NCBI GenBank assembly: GCA_002104985.1
Contig: MCGO01000308.1
Coordinates: forward strand, 1-36,141
Direction: 5' to 3'
DNA from: Rhizoclosmatium globosum
Taxonomy: Eukaryota; Chytridiomycota; Chytridiomycetes; Chytridiales; Chytriomycetaceae
Length of the DNA: 36,141 bases
Shown: piece after piece, positions 19,003 to 28,800 of the stretch
Numbering within the stretch: position 1 is the stretch's first letter
Layout of the letters: each line of letters opens with the position of its first letter
Notes under the pieces: model-generated
Told to the model about the DNA's origin: nothing
Databases searched by the model: none
The model's input: the letters and a program-made list of their open reading frames with translations, nothing else
Made by a program: the position numbers and the translations under genes

Positions 19003-20420
19003 TCAATCAAATTTTGCATTTGGAACAACCTTGCGGATATCATCTCGATAATCGTGATAATAAACCTCATCATCCAAACGGAAGAAATTGATGATTTTGA
19101 AAACAAGCTTCATCATAAAACGACCAATCTTCAAGTCCATTTTGCTAGAAGCCTTCATTCTTGAAGCCACTTTACGCGCCTCGGCTGAACAGATACGAGT
19201 ACGCGGAACACGAATTTGATCGTAAACAGAGAACGCAGTCTTGTAGTCCGTCTCCTTGAAGTGCCCAAACAAGTCATAAAGGACACCAACGTCCTCAATA
19301 GCTTGATTCAGTCCTTGCCCGTAGAATGGCACAGTACCATGCGCAGAATCGCCAACAAGGACAACACGTCCCTTGTGGAAGCTTTGAATATCAGGAAGAT
19401 CGTACAAATTCGCCGGAGTGATTCTTCTTGCTCTTCGCAACGACTCGACCAGCACCGGTGCAGCCCCCCACGAGGCCACCAGATCCGCCACCTTCCCCGC
19501 CTCTCTCTGCAAGTCCGCATACTCGCGCCAATCGTCAGCCTGTTCAAGCCGCTTCGCCGAATCAAGTTCAACAACAAACACCTCGCCGTCCTTGTCGCCG
19601 CACAGCGAGGCAAAGACGAGGCGTGCGTTGAGGGGGTCGCTGTAGATGCCGCCGTTTGAGTCGAAGTCGAGGTGGTTCAAGTTGGCTGACAAATCAACGA
19701 TGCCGACGAAGCCCCCGCCGAAGAGCGTTGGCGGTGGCGCATCCGGGAACACGAGGCGTCGCGTCGCGTCATTGAGTGGATGCCGTCGGCGCCAACAACG
19801 AAATCAGCGACGACTACGCTTCCGTCTTCGAAGGTGACGGTGACATTGGTCTCGCTTTGGACAAGCGACTTGAGCTTCTTGGCTCCGAACGTCTTGATTC
19901 CCGCAGAAGAAACGGCTTTCATTAATGTGGCGTGGAGGCCCGATCGGAGGAGGCGGATCGGCTTGATCTTGGCCGGGCTGCGCGTGATTCGATCCTGGTT
20001 TGGTTTGGTTTGGTTTGGTTTGGTTGGAATGGTTTGTTTAGCGACCCCACAATAGTGTTCAATACTAGTACACTTACACTGCCGTCAATCAACATGAAAT
20101 TGTTTGGATCAGATGCAAACTTGTCCTCGCTTTGCTTGAAGAGGTCCAAGAGACCCATATGAGCGAGAGCCTTGGATCCATTGCCCATAATAGACAGCCC
20201 TCCTCCATTGTCACCAAAGCGAATGCCAAGAGGAACTCCGGTTCGGAGAGTTTCTTTGAGGACTTCGATGGGATCCACTTTATCGTAGAGCGTTGGCTAT
20301 GAGGAGTGTTAAATTGGTTCTCTGATCGCACTCCACCTCAAAGCCTTGCTTCTGGAGTGCAAGTGCCGCAAGAGCTCCTGCTGGACCAGATCCAATGATG
20401 GCAACTGTCTTTCCTCCCAT
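19003..20420 (-). CDS. FAD-dependent monooxygenase (PHBH/salicylate hydroxylase type)
   Basis: All three motifs of group A flavoprotein hydroxylases are present: the Rossmann GSGPAGALAAL (Gly at 10, 12 and 15), the DG motif VVGADGIHS, and the second FAD motif VVLVGDSAHGTVPFYGQGLN with GDxxH. The family inserts one oxygen atom into an aromatic or other small substrate using NAD(P)H. Two introns are clear: a 43-nt one (GTGGAG to CTCATAG) after GFE, and one near 20075-19985 whose acceptor end is made of an AACCA-type pentamer repeat. A one-base break near 19775 separates GADGIHS from RLVFPDAPPP. That area is unusually GC-rich. The C-terminus has no targeting signal. Substrate unknown. Confidence 0.82.
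19997..20025. repeat. (TTTGG)n microsatellite at an intron acceptor
   Basis: About 5.6 units of GGTTT occur at 19997-20025 (AACCA-type units on the coding strand). They form the last ~30 nt of an intron in the FAD monooxygenase gene and stop at the acceptor CCAG. Each unit lacks an AG dinucleotide except at the splice site itself, so expansion or contraction would move the acceptor relative to the branch site without creating new AGs. Confidence 0.9.
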
Positions 20421-20616
20421 ACTGTCGAATTGTTGATTAAATTGGGGGTAAATGAGAGTGGTGAGGTTCGAATTTGCTGTTTTCTTTCTAACACAGTATA
20501 CACAACAGTGCGAATCGCTTATCGCTTATTGCACATCTCATACCTTAAATAATCATAGAAAAGCTAGAATGAATCACCACCTCCACCAATAATAACCCCA
20601 CACCACATACCACATT

Positions 20617-21572
20617 TCAAACCGTTGAATCCGTCAACGCCCTCTCCCCTACCACGGAATCACTCCCACTCCCACTAGAAACTCCCCAAAACACTTTACT
20701 CCCCACAGCAAACCCTGCACTCGTCCCACCACCACCCACCCACTTCCTCAATCCACCCAACGTCGGAATGATCAACGACAGCGAGAGAGCCCACACAACC
20801 ACAGTCCCCAGCACGACATCTTCATTCACGCGTGTTGTTGATGTCGATGAAGGAGTGAGACGCGTGAAATACTTGTATGCTTCGACGCTGGATGTGATGA
20901 GGAAGCGGGTTGCGTCTGTGTATAGGATTACAGAGTAGATGCCTGTGATTGATGGAATCAATTTAAAACGATATAATGGAAAGTACGGGATTTAGTCATT
21001 TGGCAATGAGGCTTGTTGCGAATTCTAAAATTGGAAAGTGGGAGGAGGGGCAAACCTGAAGCGGGGAGTGCTGCCTCTTTGGCTTCGGTGATGAGGTTTG
21101 ATGTTGCGTGGGCTGTTGCGTAGAGGGTTAAGCTGGAGAGGATGAGGGAGAGGATGTATGTTGTTGTTGTGAGTTCTTTGATTCCTTGGATTGTTGTTGT
21201 TGAATGTAGGTGCGTGGAGAAGAGACTGAGTTTGATACAGGAGATAATTGTATAGAGGAGGAGAGCTGTGTAAAGGATTCTGCGGAGGAGCCGTTGTTGG
21301 GGTGGTGTGGTTGACAAGAGTAGGTTCAGTCGAAGTTCGTGTGAGTAATAAAGGAGAATTGTTGTTGAATCCATGATGAGTGTTGTTATTAAGACTAAAG
21401 CTGCGGAAGAGATTGAGGCAAACGAGGTGACAACAGGAGATACAATGTGAATGAAGGATGAAATGAGGAGTAACGACGTCGTCTTTGTTGGTTGCCTATA
21501 GTGCCGGTACGAGCATAGCAATATCAGTAGTATAGAGAAGGCCAGTGAAGTGAATGTTGATGTGGTCGGCAT
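20617..21572 (-). CDS. Polytopic membrane protein with six or seven TM segments, function unknown
   Basis: The 280-residue protein comes from two exons (21056-21572 and 20617-20942; intron 113 nt). Hydrophobic segments are FTSLAFSILLILLCSY, LLLISSFIHIVSPVVTSF, a third running into LVLITTLIMDSTTILLYY, ILYTALLLYTIISCIKL, TYILSLILSSLTLYATA, a weaker one near IYSVILYTDATRFLITSS, and VVVWALSLSLIIPTLGG. The tail is Gly/Ser-rich. There is no signal peptide beyond TM1. The layout resembles small fungal multi-pass proteins of unknown role. I see no transporter or receptor motif. The gene is divergent to the SH3-RA gene. Confidence 0.68.
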
Positions 21573-21882
21573 TGTTGGGAATGTTTGTTACTAATTTCGT
21601 TCACATTGGAACAGCTTGAAACAAATAGATTGATAGAAACAACCCATCTCCTGTAATTGCAGTAAATAATGTAAGATTGTAATGCTACATTTGAGGTGAC
21701 ATAAACAAGTGACATAATCGTGTTGTCCAGCCACCACCATGATATGAAAGATCGCTGTCTATGGTACCATACGAGGAATGCGCATAATGCCAGTACTCAT
21801 TAGTGATATCCCAATAATGTTAATGATGGAGACTGTCATAATCCCAAATCAAATTTTCCACCACACCACACTGTCCAATCCA
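21573..21882. promoter_or_regulatory. Divergent promoter region between the membrane protein and SH3-RA genes
   Basis: This 310-bp stretch lies between two start codons facing apart. An upstream in-frame ATG of the SH3-RA frame is at 21778, so the promoter may be shorter if that start is used. No named element is seen. Confidence 0.4.
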
Positions 21883-24205
21883 ATGGAGATTGAAGGAGGA
21901 GCACCCGAGGAGCACCTAGACGAGGAGGAGCATTCGTGTGCCTTCTGCGTAGTAATCAAGCCGCAGTCGAGTGAGTCACCGTACCGCCACTGTCTCGCCG
22001 ACGCAGAAACGCGAACTGCTGCGGGTGCGGCGGCGGCGGTTGCGCTTCAGCTTCAGACGCAACAGTCGCTTTTGATGGCCCAGATCGACTATGTTCTTGT
22101 CTATGCCCTGCATTCATTCGTGGCGACTTTGGAGGGTCAGGTGAGTTGAGCCTTACTAGGAGTTCCTAGGCTACTACCTACTGACTACCCACCTACCACC
22201 CGCCTAGGTCTGCGTCCTCAAAGGAGACCCCCTCGCCCTCCTCGACGACTCCAATTCGTACTGGTGGCTCGTGCGCTGCTGCAAAACAGACGAGATTGGT
22301 TACATCCCCGCTGAGAACATTGAAACCCCGTCGGAACGCATCGCCCGCTTGAACAGAATCAGAAACGTTCTTCTTGCGCTTGTGGACGATGACGACTTTG
22401 ACGGTGTGGAGATTGACGGTGTGGAAATGTCTCTTGCCAGTGCGGGTCTCAATGAATCCGATCTTCCCGGTGGTATCACCCACAGTACGGCTACTGCTAG
22501 CACTGCTACTGTATTAGACATTACGGAGGTGGACATTGAGTCTACTACGGGAACAAGTAACAGAAAGTCAACGATTGGTAGTAGGCGCACTTTCTTTAAT
22601 GACACTCCTCAAGTCCATGAAATTTGGTTCCTCGGTGACTACCACACTGAAGAAGAGTTGGCAATGATGGAAGCTGGTATTGTGCCGTCTGTCTCTGATA
22701 TTGACCCTGCAGTCGACGTTTCTGCTGAAGGAGACGAAGAAGTCATTATGGCAGAGGGAAGTGCTTCTGAAGAAAGAAATGCCCGTCTATCCGTTGCTGA
22801 TGTTGTGGAGTACACTGTTGCCCAACAAACCACTCAACAACCAGAAGTGTCTCCAGAAGTATCAAAAATGTTGGAGATTGATCCCAGAGCCCATTCTCCC
22901 GTGAGCATGAAAGACGAGGAAGAAGATGATAATGATGCGAAAAGCGTTTCTGGAAAACGTATGAGCTTCTGGGTAAGTGTGTGTGGTTATCTGCTGCACA
23001 TCACCCATTGATGAAACAATTGTTTAACTTACACTATGGATTCCAAAATAGTCTCGTATCACAAGAACTGTGACACGATCATCTCGTCCATCCTCCAGAG
23101 TCCGCTCATCATCACGAAACAGTATCCGTTCCCGCTCCCGTGCCGGAACACCAGACTCTCTACCTACCATTGATACCACAAAACATAAAACTAGTGCCAA
23201 CAACTCAGCATCGCCAGCAATCAACACACCCCCTTCAACAACAACTCCACCCATCTCTCCACCTACTTCTGTTGCCGCCGCCCCAGAAACTATCCGCGTC
23301 ATGAGAATCTATTCCGGAAACGTCGATCTTTCCGCCTCTGCAACCTTCAAAACCGTCAGCTGGACCCAAGAAACAACCGTCCAACAACTCCTCGAAAGCG
23401 CGCTGAAAAAGTTCAAAGTCCGTACCGACGGGGACAAGACCGAATACAGCTTGAGTATTCTCCACTTTGATTCACGTAAGTAGTAGTGTGTTTTCCATCC
23501 GTTTTTCTTCCACCTCTCCGAGTTAATCTTTAAACCTCTTATACACAGAGGAACGTCGTCTCCCACCGACCGAAAACGTATACAACCTCCTCCAAACCCT
23601 CTCCGCCAAAAAACTCCCCGGTTCAACCACATCCACAACCGCCATGAAACGGCTCCAAGGCACAACAACCCAAATCCTCATCAACGATGACCGTATCATC
23701 AAGATCATTGTGAACCGCGACGTTGACCGAACGCGACTCCTGCGTGTCTTTATGAAGGTGGAGGAAGGGAAGGTGTATAAGACTGTGAGTGTTGGGAAGG
23801 AGTGGACTGTTGGGAAACTTGTTGAAGTCAGTGTGCGGAAGTTTAAGCTTGTTGGGGGAGTTGATTCTGTTCGGTTTGCTACTGTTGGGGAGGATGGCAC
23901 TGGTGAGTGTTTTCGTTTATTTTGAGTAGTAGGAGTTGTTCTGATATTGGTGGGTTTTAGAAACTGTACGTGAGACGGGTGAATGGATTCATGATATCCT
24001 TGCGAGGGATGAGGGTCTTGACTTTTATCTGCAACGTGTTGGAGATGTAGGGGATGAAGACTCGCGAGCAACCTCTCCGGTGGGATCGGATGTTTCGAGT
24101 CTGAATGGAAGCAGTGGTGCAAAGAAGAGGGAGGGACAGTATGATGACATGGAAAAGATTCTGATGGCATTGGCGTACGCAAACGAAGGTCGGGCAGCTG
24201 TCTGA
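21883..24205 (+). CDS. SH3 domain and double Ras-association (RA) domain scaffold protein
   Basis: The 681-residue protein comes from five exons (21883-22140, 22208-22972, 23052-23475, 23549-23902, 23961-24205), all in phase. The SH3 domain spans about residues 68-130, with ALHSF in the ALYDY position, NSYWWLVRC, and GYIPAENIETPSERIARLN, a form typical of fungal cell-polarity scaffolds. A long acidic and Ser-rich linker follows. Two ubiquitin-like RA domains come next: one from about IRVMRIYSGNVDLS to YSLSILHFD, the other from IIKIIVNRDVDRTRLLRVFM through LDFYLQRVG. The C-terminus is hydrophilic. It probably links a Ras-type GTPase to a proline-rich partner at growth or polarity sites. An alternative start at 21778 would add a 35-residue hydrophobic stretch and is less likely. 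Confidence 0.82.
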
Positions 24206-24346
24206 TCTGTGTCTTTTTGGATGGGATACTTTTCTTCATTTCTTCTTTTCGTTTTAATCATATTTTTTTTCTTCATCGTAAAGAAAGTATAGATATCATA
24301 TAGTTGAGTACTTGTAATTTATTCCAAAATGGACAAGAAATCCCGT

Positions 24347-25762
24347 TTACAACTCGTCCCTGTCAACAGCGTCATCCTCGAAAGCATCTCTGGCAGTCTT
24401 GACCAAAGAGTTCAAAATGTTTCTGCGAATCTCAAAGTTGTCCTTCTTCTCTGGAGTAGAAGATCCAGAAAGCTTAGTCAAACGAGCAGTCTCCTTGGCA
24501 ATGTACTCCTCGCCATCCTTGATCACCTTCTCCATCGCCTTGATGTAAAAGTTGGCATAAACATTGCCCTTCACCTTCTGGGCAACCTTACGCGCCTCCT
24601 CCAAACCAGCCTTCTGATCCCCCTTGAACTTCAACACAGCTTTATCAAACGCCTTGATCAATCCAGCCTTAGCTCCAAGACTTCCACCAGGAACTCTATC
24701 CGTACCACACTTTGCGTTCAAGAACTCGATAAAGTCCTTCTCGTCGCGTCCCTGTTCGTAGGTCTCTGGGGTTGTGGAACCGGCTGGGAAGAACTTGATG
24801 GTTGGGTAACCCTTGACTTCGTACTTTTCGGCAACGTCCTTGTTGACGGTTGCGTCGACGTTTGCGACAATACAGTTGGATTCGGTGGAGAAGGCGCGAG
24901 CTACCTTTTCGTAAGTTGGGGCGAGGTTCTTGCAGTGTCCACACCAAGGCTGTTATTTCACCCTCATTAGCACTATAATTCGGGATGGTAATGTAAACTC
25001 ACAGCGTAGAATTCAACCAAAACGTTCTTTCCCTCCTGTCCCACAACAGCATCAAACGCCTCTTCCGTGTCAAGCACGGTGACAGCAGAAGCAGCCTTCT
25101 TGATGCTGCTCTTGAATCCCGTCTTTTCAGTCACGTACTTTACGAGGGCGTCAAGGTCGCGGCCGGAGGAGTAGTCTTGGGCTTCTTTGGATCCTTTTGG
25201 GAAGAATTTGAGGGTTGGGAAGCCGGTGACGCCGAAGCGGGTGCCGAGGTCTTTGTGGGCGTCTGCATCGACTTTCGCTGTTTTTTTGAGGGATTTGGTA
25301 AGTTGGATTGAATTGGAGGGGACAAGGGAGGGTACCAATGATGAGGTTCTTTTCTTTGGCAAAGGCATCGGCGAGTTCTTCATAGACTGGAGCGAGGGAT
25401 TTGCAGTGGCCACACCTGGTGAGTCATGTTGTTAGTTGATGCGATTTGTCAGTTGTTTTGATTTGGTTGCTGTGAGTGAGTGTGAGTGTGAGTGTGGGGA
25501 GTTTACCACTGTAAGGAGAAGAGTAATAGTTAGCAAGCGATAATAGACTGTAAGTTACAACTTACTGGAGCGTAGAACTTGACAAGGGTGGCCTTAGATC
25601 CGTCAATGATCTGTTGGAGTTGGGAAATGGTGTAAATGCTCAAGTCAATGCATTCACTGTGGTATCTCTGACCTTGTCAAAGTTGTCTGGAGTCAAAGTA
25701 ACGACGTTGGAGGCAATAACTGCGCCCAAGAAGCAGAGAAGTTGAAGGATGATGGATCGCAT
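24347..25762 (-). CDS. ER protein disulfide isomerase with two thioredoxin domains and an ERp29-like D domain
   Basis: The 364-residue protein has a signal peptide (MRSIILQLLCFLGAVIAS), two thioredoxin domains each with WCGHC (the first at residues 46-50), a helical C-terminal domain of the ERp29c type (AFDKAVLKFKGDQKAGLEEA, NVYANFYIKAMEKVI) and a C-terminal RDEL, a variant of the KDEL/HDEL retrieval signal. It forms and isomerises disulfides in the ER lumen. Exons are 25673-25762, 25566-25610, 25507-25508, 25336-25415, 25003-25277 and 24347-24949, totalling 1095 nt, which divides by three only with the 2-nt exon. Without it the first active site loses its Trp and the frame shifts. Both Trp codons of the two active sites lie at splice junctions, as the second intron-bounded site is YA|PWCGHC. 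The frame is otherwise intact. Confidence 0.9.
25472..25500. repeat. GTGTGA/GTGA short tandem repeat in a disulfide isomerase intron
   Basis: A run of GTGAGTGA and GTGTGA units lies in the 91-nt intron just after its donor (CACTCA-type units on the coding strand). It contains an internal CACAG that could act as a competing acceptor, but using it would not restore the reading frame. Confidence 0.7.
25507..25508 (-). other. Predicted 2-nucleotide microexon (TG) of the disulfide isomerase gene
   Basis: On the coding strand, exon ...TACGCTCCA is followed by an intron GTAAGT...GCTAAC...CCTTACAG (25509-25565, 57 nt). Then come only the bases TG, then a second intron GTAAAC...CAACTAAC...CTCACCAG (25416-25506, 91 nt), then exon GTGTGGCCACTGC. 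Joining CCA + TG + GTGTGGCCAC gives Ala-Pro-Trp-Cys-Gly-His. Skipping TG, or using either intron alone, gives a stop or a frame shift. Confidence 0.75.
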
Positions 25763-25844
25763 CTCTTTGGAACCAAGTTTTTGATACGTGGCGAAAAGGA
25801 CTTCATTAATCGATTTTTAAGTTTATTATCTATTATTATTGAAT

Positions 25845-28800
25845 TCATTCCTTCTTCTCATTAGATTTCACTGAACTGGTTTCTTCTGGTAAAACCGACG
25901 GTCGCTTACTACTTGAATCATCACTCATTGCGAAACTGATCGGTCTACTATGTCCTGGAGCCGGTAGTCCAGGTATTGGCAATAAGGAAGTTCTCTGACC
26001 GCATTCGTTATTGGAAAAGCTTGCATTTCTGCTACTATCAATCGAATGTGAGAAACTTGCTGCGCGACTGCGATTTGGGAGCGGAGGTACTTCAGTCGAT
26101 GGACCTGAATATTCTTGGGGTTGAAGACTTGCTGTACGCGCTCTTGGAAACGGGAGGGGAGGAGGGACAACTGGCGAAACTGCAATAAATGACGAATGCT
26201 GACTGCCTTCAGTCGACATCCACGACATGGGCCGCATGCTTACGTTGTGTATACTGCCCGACATCGATTTTTGGGGCCCATTCGTTTTGTTTACGAAACT
26301 GTACGACACGTTTGATTCTGTTCCCGCCATTGAGCTCATTTGACTTCCGGTCTGGCTATTGATTTGTTCGATGCTAAGGGTGTGTGTTGACGCTTTTGGA
26401 CTCATGAAATTGACTTTCTTCTTGACTTGGTCCGAGTCTCCCTTTTGACTAGATACGAATGCCTCGATTGTGGCTCTACTTGCTCTTCTGAATGCGGCTT
26501 TGAACACGCTGAAGCCTCCAGGTTTGATTGGAACTTTTTTGCCTTTCTTGAGAGGGGATTTGGTCTCTTCTGATGAACGCTTGTCGGTAGTTGAAGTATA
26601 TTTGCTACTGCTGTCGCTGCCTCGGCCCAACGTTGGTTTCTCTGTCGACGATCTTGGAAGAAGCGATGTTATCTTATCTTTAATACCCAAGAAGATAGAC
26701 GACTTGCGTTGAGCCTCTGTAGGATTAGCGTCATTGGCACCAGGGAGTTGACCACCAAAGAAGGATGACTTTCTTCTTGATTTGACTTCAAATTCAGGAG
26801 GAACGGTATTCTTTGGAGCTTTCGGAATAATATCGTGTTCTGCAAGAAGTTCAGCGATTTCGGGCATGTTCTTAACTTGATGAGGCAATCGGCTGAGGAG
26901 ATCAAAAATGCATTGATCCATAAATTTGAAATTGTCTATCATGGTTGTTAAGCAATAATAGCAAGAATTGCAGTGATCACTCAACTCATCATTTTTGAAA
27001 CGACTACGTATTGCCCCAAGAACACCAGGACGAGCTCAAGCGCAAACAAAATTACATTCAAATTCAATGCTTTTTGATATTGATCTTGGGTTTCACTGAA
27101 GGCTTCCAACGCGACATGATTCCATCCGTCCAAATAATCCCATTCGAGTGTTTGTTCCAAAAAAGCCAGCTCGTTCGGATTTGGTGTAAACGGTCCATCT
27201 GAAGCTCCGATTTTGATTCCGTTATGAATGTTCATTACGTTTCTGGTTAGATGCAACAATCCTAAGTTGAATTCTTAAGAAAACATGTTGACACTGTAAC
27301 CACCCACCCAAGCTGACCGAATTCGTATCATATCCAATTGATGAATTCCAGTTTCGCTTTGTAGCAGAGCATAGTGACTGATCGTAAGGCAGACATGGGT
27401 TCTGGTCTAGCGCCCATATCAGCGGCTGTGTGAGACTGCATGAATTCACTATCAGTTCATCGTCAATGAAAATGTAATAACCTGTCGAAACTAGGGACTG
27501 GTGGATACGTGCTTGTGTCCCCGTACAACACTGCACTGTATACATAATTGTAATACGTTAGGTCGTTTACATACCCCTGACGCAAGTTAGTATCATTCCC
27601 CCAAGTTTGCTTATCAATTTGAATCATGTCCTTGCATAATAATCAGTAATGACCATACAGATTGAAGTACAAACTTTTGCCATTGTAAACATTCTTACTC
27701 CATACGTTTGCATATCTCCTGATGTATCTAGCACACCAAACATTTGCCCAATTTTGTAAATTGCTGTTACGTTCAAGAATGCAAACAATCCGCTAGCGGT
27801 TGATATTGAAATCGCATAGATCCCGTATTGAAGCCTGAAAGCTCTTGAAGAAGTTTTTGTCGGAGTCGTATCAGAAACATATTGAGCTTGCTTGATTGTT
27901 GCATTTGAGAAAATGTCACTACTATCGGCTTCTGTTAATTGCTATTACAAAGTTTAACAAGAGTTAATTTAAGAGACTCAAACATACTTCAATGATTTCC
28001 TAATTTAAAATTTTTAAATGGTTGTAACTATTATTATCGCGATAAATACCTTTATGATTGCTTTTGGGATGGATCGGAATATACTGAGACTATGTTTCTG
28101 ATTGTTGAGAAACCTTTGAACGTTCCGATCCAAAATTATAAGAAACAGAAATATGACGAAGATATGAATCCCTGTGCGGTATTATTGAGCATAAGGTGGA
28201 AAAACATAGAGGGACAAACCAGTTAAAATGTAAATTGTTTTTGTGGAAGTATCAGTAGATGCATGATATTTTCCATAGTAGAAATCGCTATTTGCTTGAG
28301 AATAGGCCCCATTTTGAACAGCGTAGAAATTATCGAGAACTGTATGTGACATGGTCAGTGGAGAAAACACATCCAGAATACTAAACTAAATCGAACATCA
28401 TTATTAAATCTGCTATTGTTGAAGTTTGTCATCGATACGTTTGCGAGGTTTAATCCAGATTGTGCAAACGACTGCGAAAAGGGAGGTTACCCTTCGTCAC
28501 TCATTGAGACCACCCTACCATCATAATTTCGAAGAGAGACATATTGACTGTAAATACTCCACTAAGCTGAGGGTAATAAGATCTTTGAACTTGATAAACT
28601 GGTGTAGTGTAATTGCCAGGAAACGTCTGTTCAAGTGTCAGAAGTTATTTTAATAGCAGGTTTACCGAACTGAGATAGAATTTCGTTCAAAGTATAGTGA
28701 TTCGGATATGGTAGTCAAGTTGAGAGATTCTGCTTGAATCTGGCTTTGGATGAAGGAAAACTGCTGAGCATTATCAGTTTGAAACGCGCTTTGAAGTTGG

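Noticed and set aside
28380..28445. A 5-bp tandem duplication (TTTAGTTTAG) as a frameshift in the TmcB-like gene
   Set aside because: A 57-nt intron starting GTATCG and ending GATTTAG restores phase 0 on both sides, so the first TTTAG is simply the acceptor.
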